Assembly (NCBI GenBank): GCA_030544215.1
Contig: JARZZO010000002.1
Location: forward strand, 80,607,150-80,671,149
Reading direction: 5' to 3'
Length of the DNA stretch: 64,000 bases
Origin: Zantedeschia hybrid cultivar
Taxonomy: Eukaryota > Streptophyta > Magnoliopsida > Alismatales > Araceae
Both the position numbers and the translations under genes were made by a program. The notes beneath the pieces were generated by a model. That model did not search any database and was not told where the DNA came from. It saw only the letters and a program-made list of their open reading frames with translations. This document shows positions 63,441 to 64,000 of the stretch, one piece after another. Position 1 is the stretch's first letter; each line of letters starts with the position of its first letter.

Positions 63441-64000
63441 CGCAAAATGAGGCAAATCTGAGATACAACATATGACTCATAAGAATCCATGTTCCACGTA
63501 GCCTGTTCCTTGGCCTAAAAATGTTGAGGGTGGTGGACTTGAGTTGTAGTGGTGTTGACACATTGCCTGGTTCAATTGGTAATCTAAAACATCTGAGGTA
63601 CCTCGACCTTAGGAGAGGCAATTGCGAAAGTTTGCCGGACTTGTTGTGTTGCTTATACAAACTTCAGACTCCGAAATTAAAAGACTAATAATCTCAAAAA
63701 ACTACCAGAAGGCATCAGCAACCTGATTAACCTGCGGTGTCTTGAAGTGGAACCAGAGATGCTCTCTCAATTTGAAGGGTTTGGGAAGTCAACTCGCCTC
63801 CAAGAATTAGATGTATTCCCTGTATCTGTGGGTAAGGGAATCAAGATAGAAGATCTGAAGGATATGAATGAACTCCAAGGCAAACTCAGCATCTGGAATC
63901 TCCAAAGAGTTGGAAGGAAAGAAAAGGTCATCCAAGCTGGGTTGAGCAGCAAGCAACATCTTGAAAAGCTATAGATGGCATGGTGCAGTTATTGTTATGC
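63440..64000 (+). pseudogene. CNL-type resistance gene fragment (LRR region), broken
   Basis: Plus-strand frames encode FLGLKMLRVVDLSCSGVDTL, GNLKHLRYLDLRRGNCESLP and CLYKLQT, then after a frame break near 63680 KKLPEGISNLINLRCLE. From 63747 the frame reads FGKSTRLQELDVFPVSVGKG, EDLKDMNELQGKLSIWNLQR and KQHLEKL, then a stop at 63972. These are the leucine-rich repeats that follow the ARC2 domain in coiled-coil NBS-LRR immune receptors. No NB-ARC motifs lie upstream in the window, and a frameshift plus a stop interrupt it, so it is a remnant. It may continue beyond 64000. Confidence 0.85.

Overview
The window is nuclear DNA of a flowering plant, probably one with long introns. It holds spliced genes with GT-AG introns, plant L1- and RTE-type LINEs, hAT and Mutator-like MITEs, a TRIM and a CNL-type resistance-gene remnant. 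The species cannot be told from the sequence. No bacterial-style operons, CRISPR arrays, rRNA genes or tRNA genes were seen.

One gene dominates: a chromomethylase (plant DNA cytosine-5 methyltransferase of the CMT2/CMT3 group) on the minus strand. I traced 17 exons from the start codon at 62094 down to 2886. Every junction keeps frame, giving 908 codons. In order they encode a basic N-terminus, a BAH domain, methyltransferase motif I, the inserted chromodomain, the PPCQG catalytic motif, ENV, QxRxR and part of the target-recognition region. The last exons (motifs IX-X and stop) must lie beyond base 1. Coding sequence is under 5% of the 59-kb span.

The large introns are stacked with transposable elements. 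Intron 15 (3192-18944) holds a hAT MITE, a 2.1-kb solo LTR, a 33-34 bp minisatellite, LINE and Ty3-gypsy pieces. Intron 9 has a hAT MITE. Intron 6 (25516-32967) holds two RTE LINEs and a hAT MITE. Intron 3 (33568-44526) holds a LINE that looks twin-primed (5'-inverted), itself hit by a 6.3-kb LINE, a LINE fragment and a TRIM. Intron 1 (44770-61272) holds a small hAT MITE into which a 4.3-kb hAT element and a 5.1-kb LINE have jumped. Target-site duplications fix many of these borders.

The gene product is expected to read H3K9 methylation through its BAH and chromodomains and to methylate non-CG cytosines on transposons, so this locus is packed with the class of sequence its own enzyme silences. 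To the right of the gene (63440-64000, plus strand) is a broken LRR stretch of a CNL resistance gene. No wholly new system was found. The notable items are the gene's architecture, the nested insertion history and one GC-AG intron.
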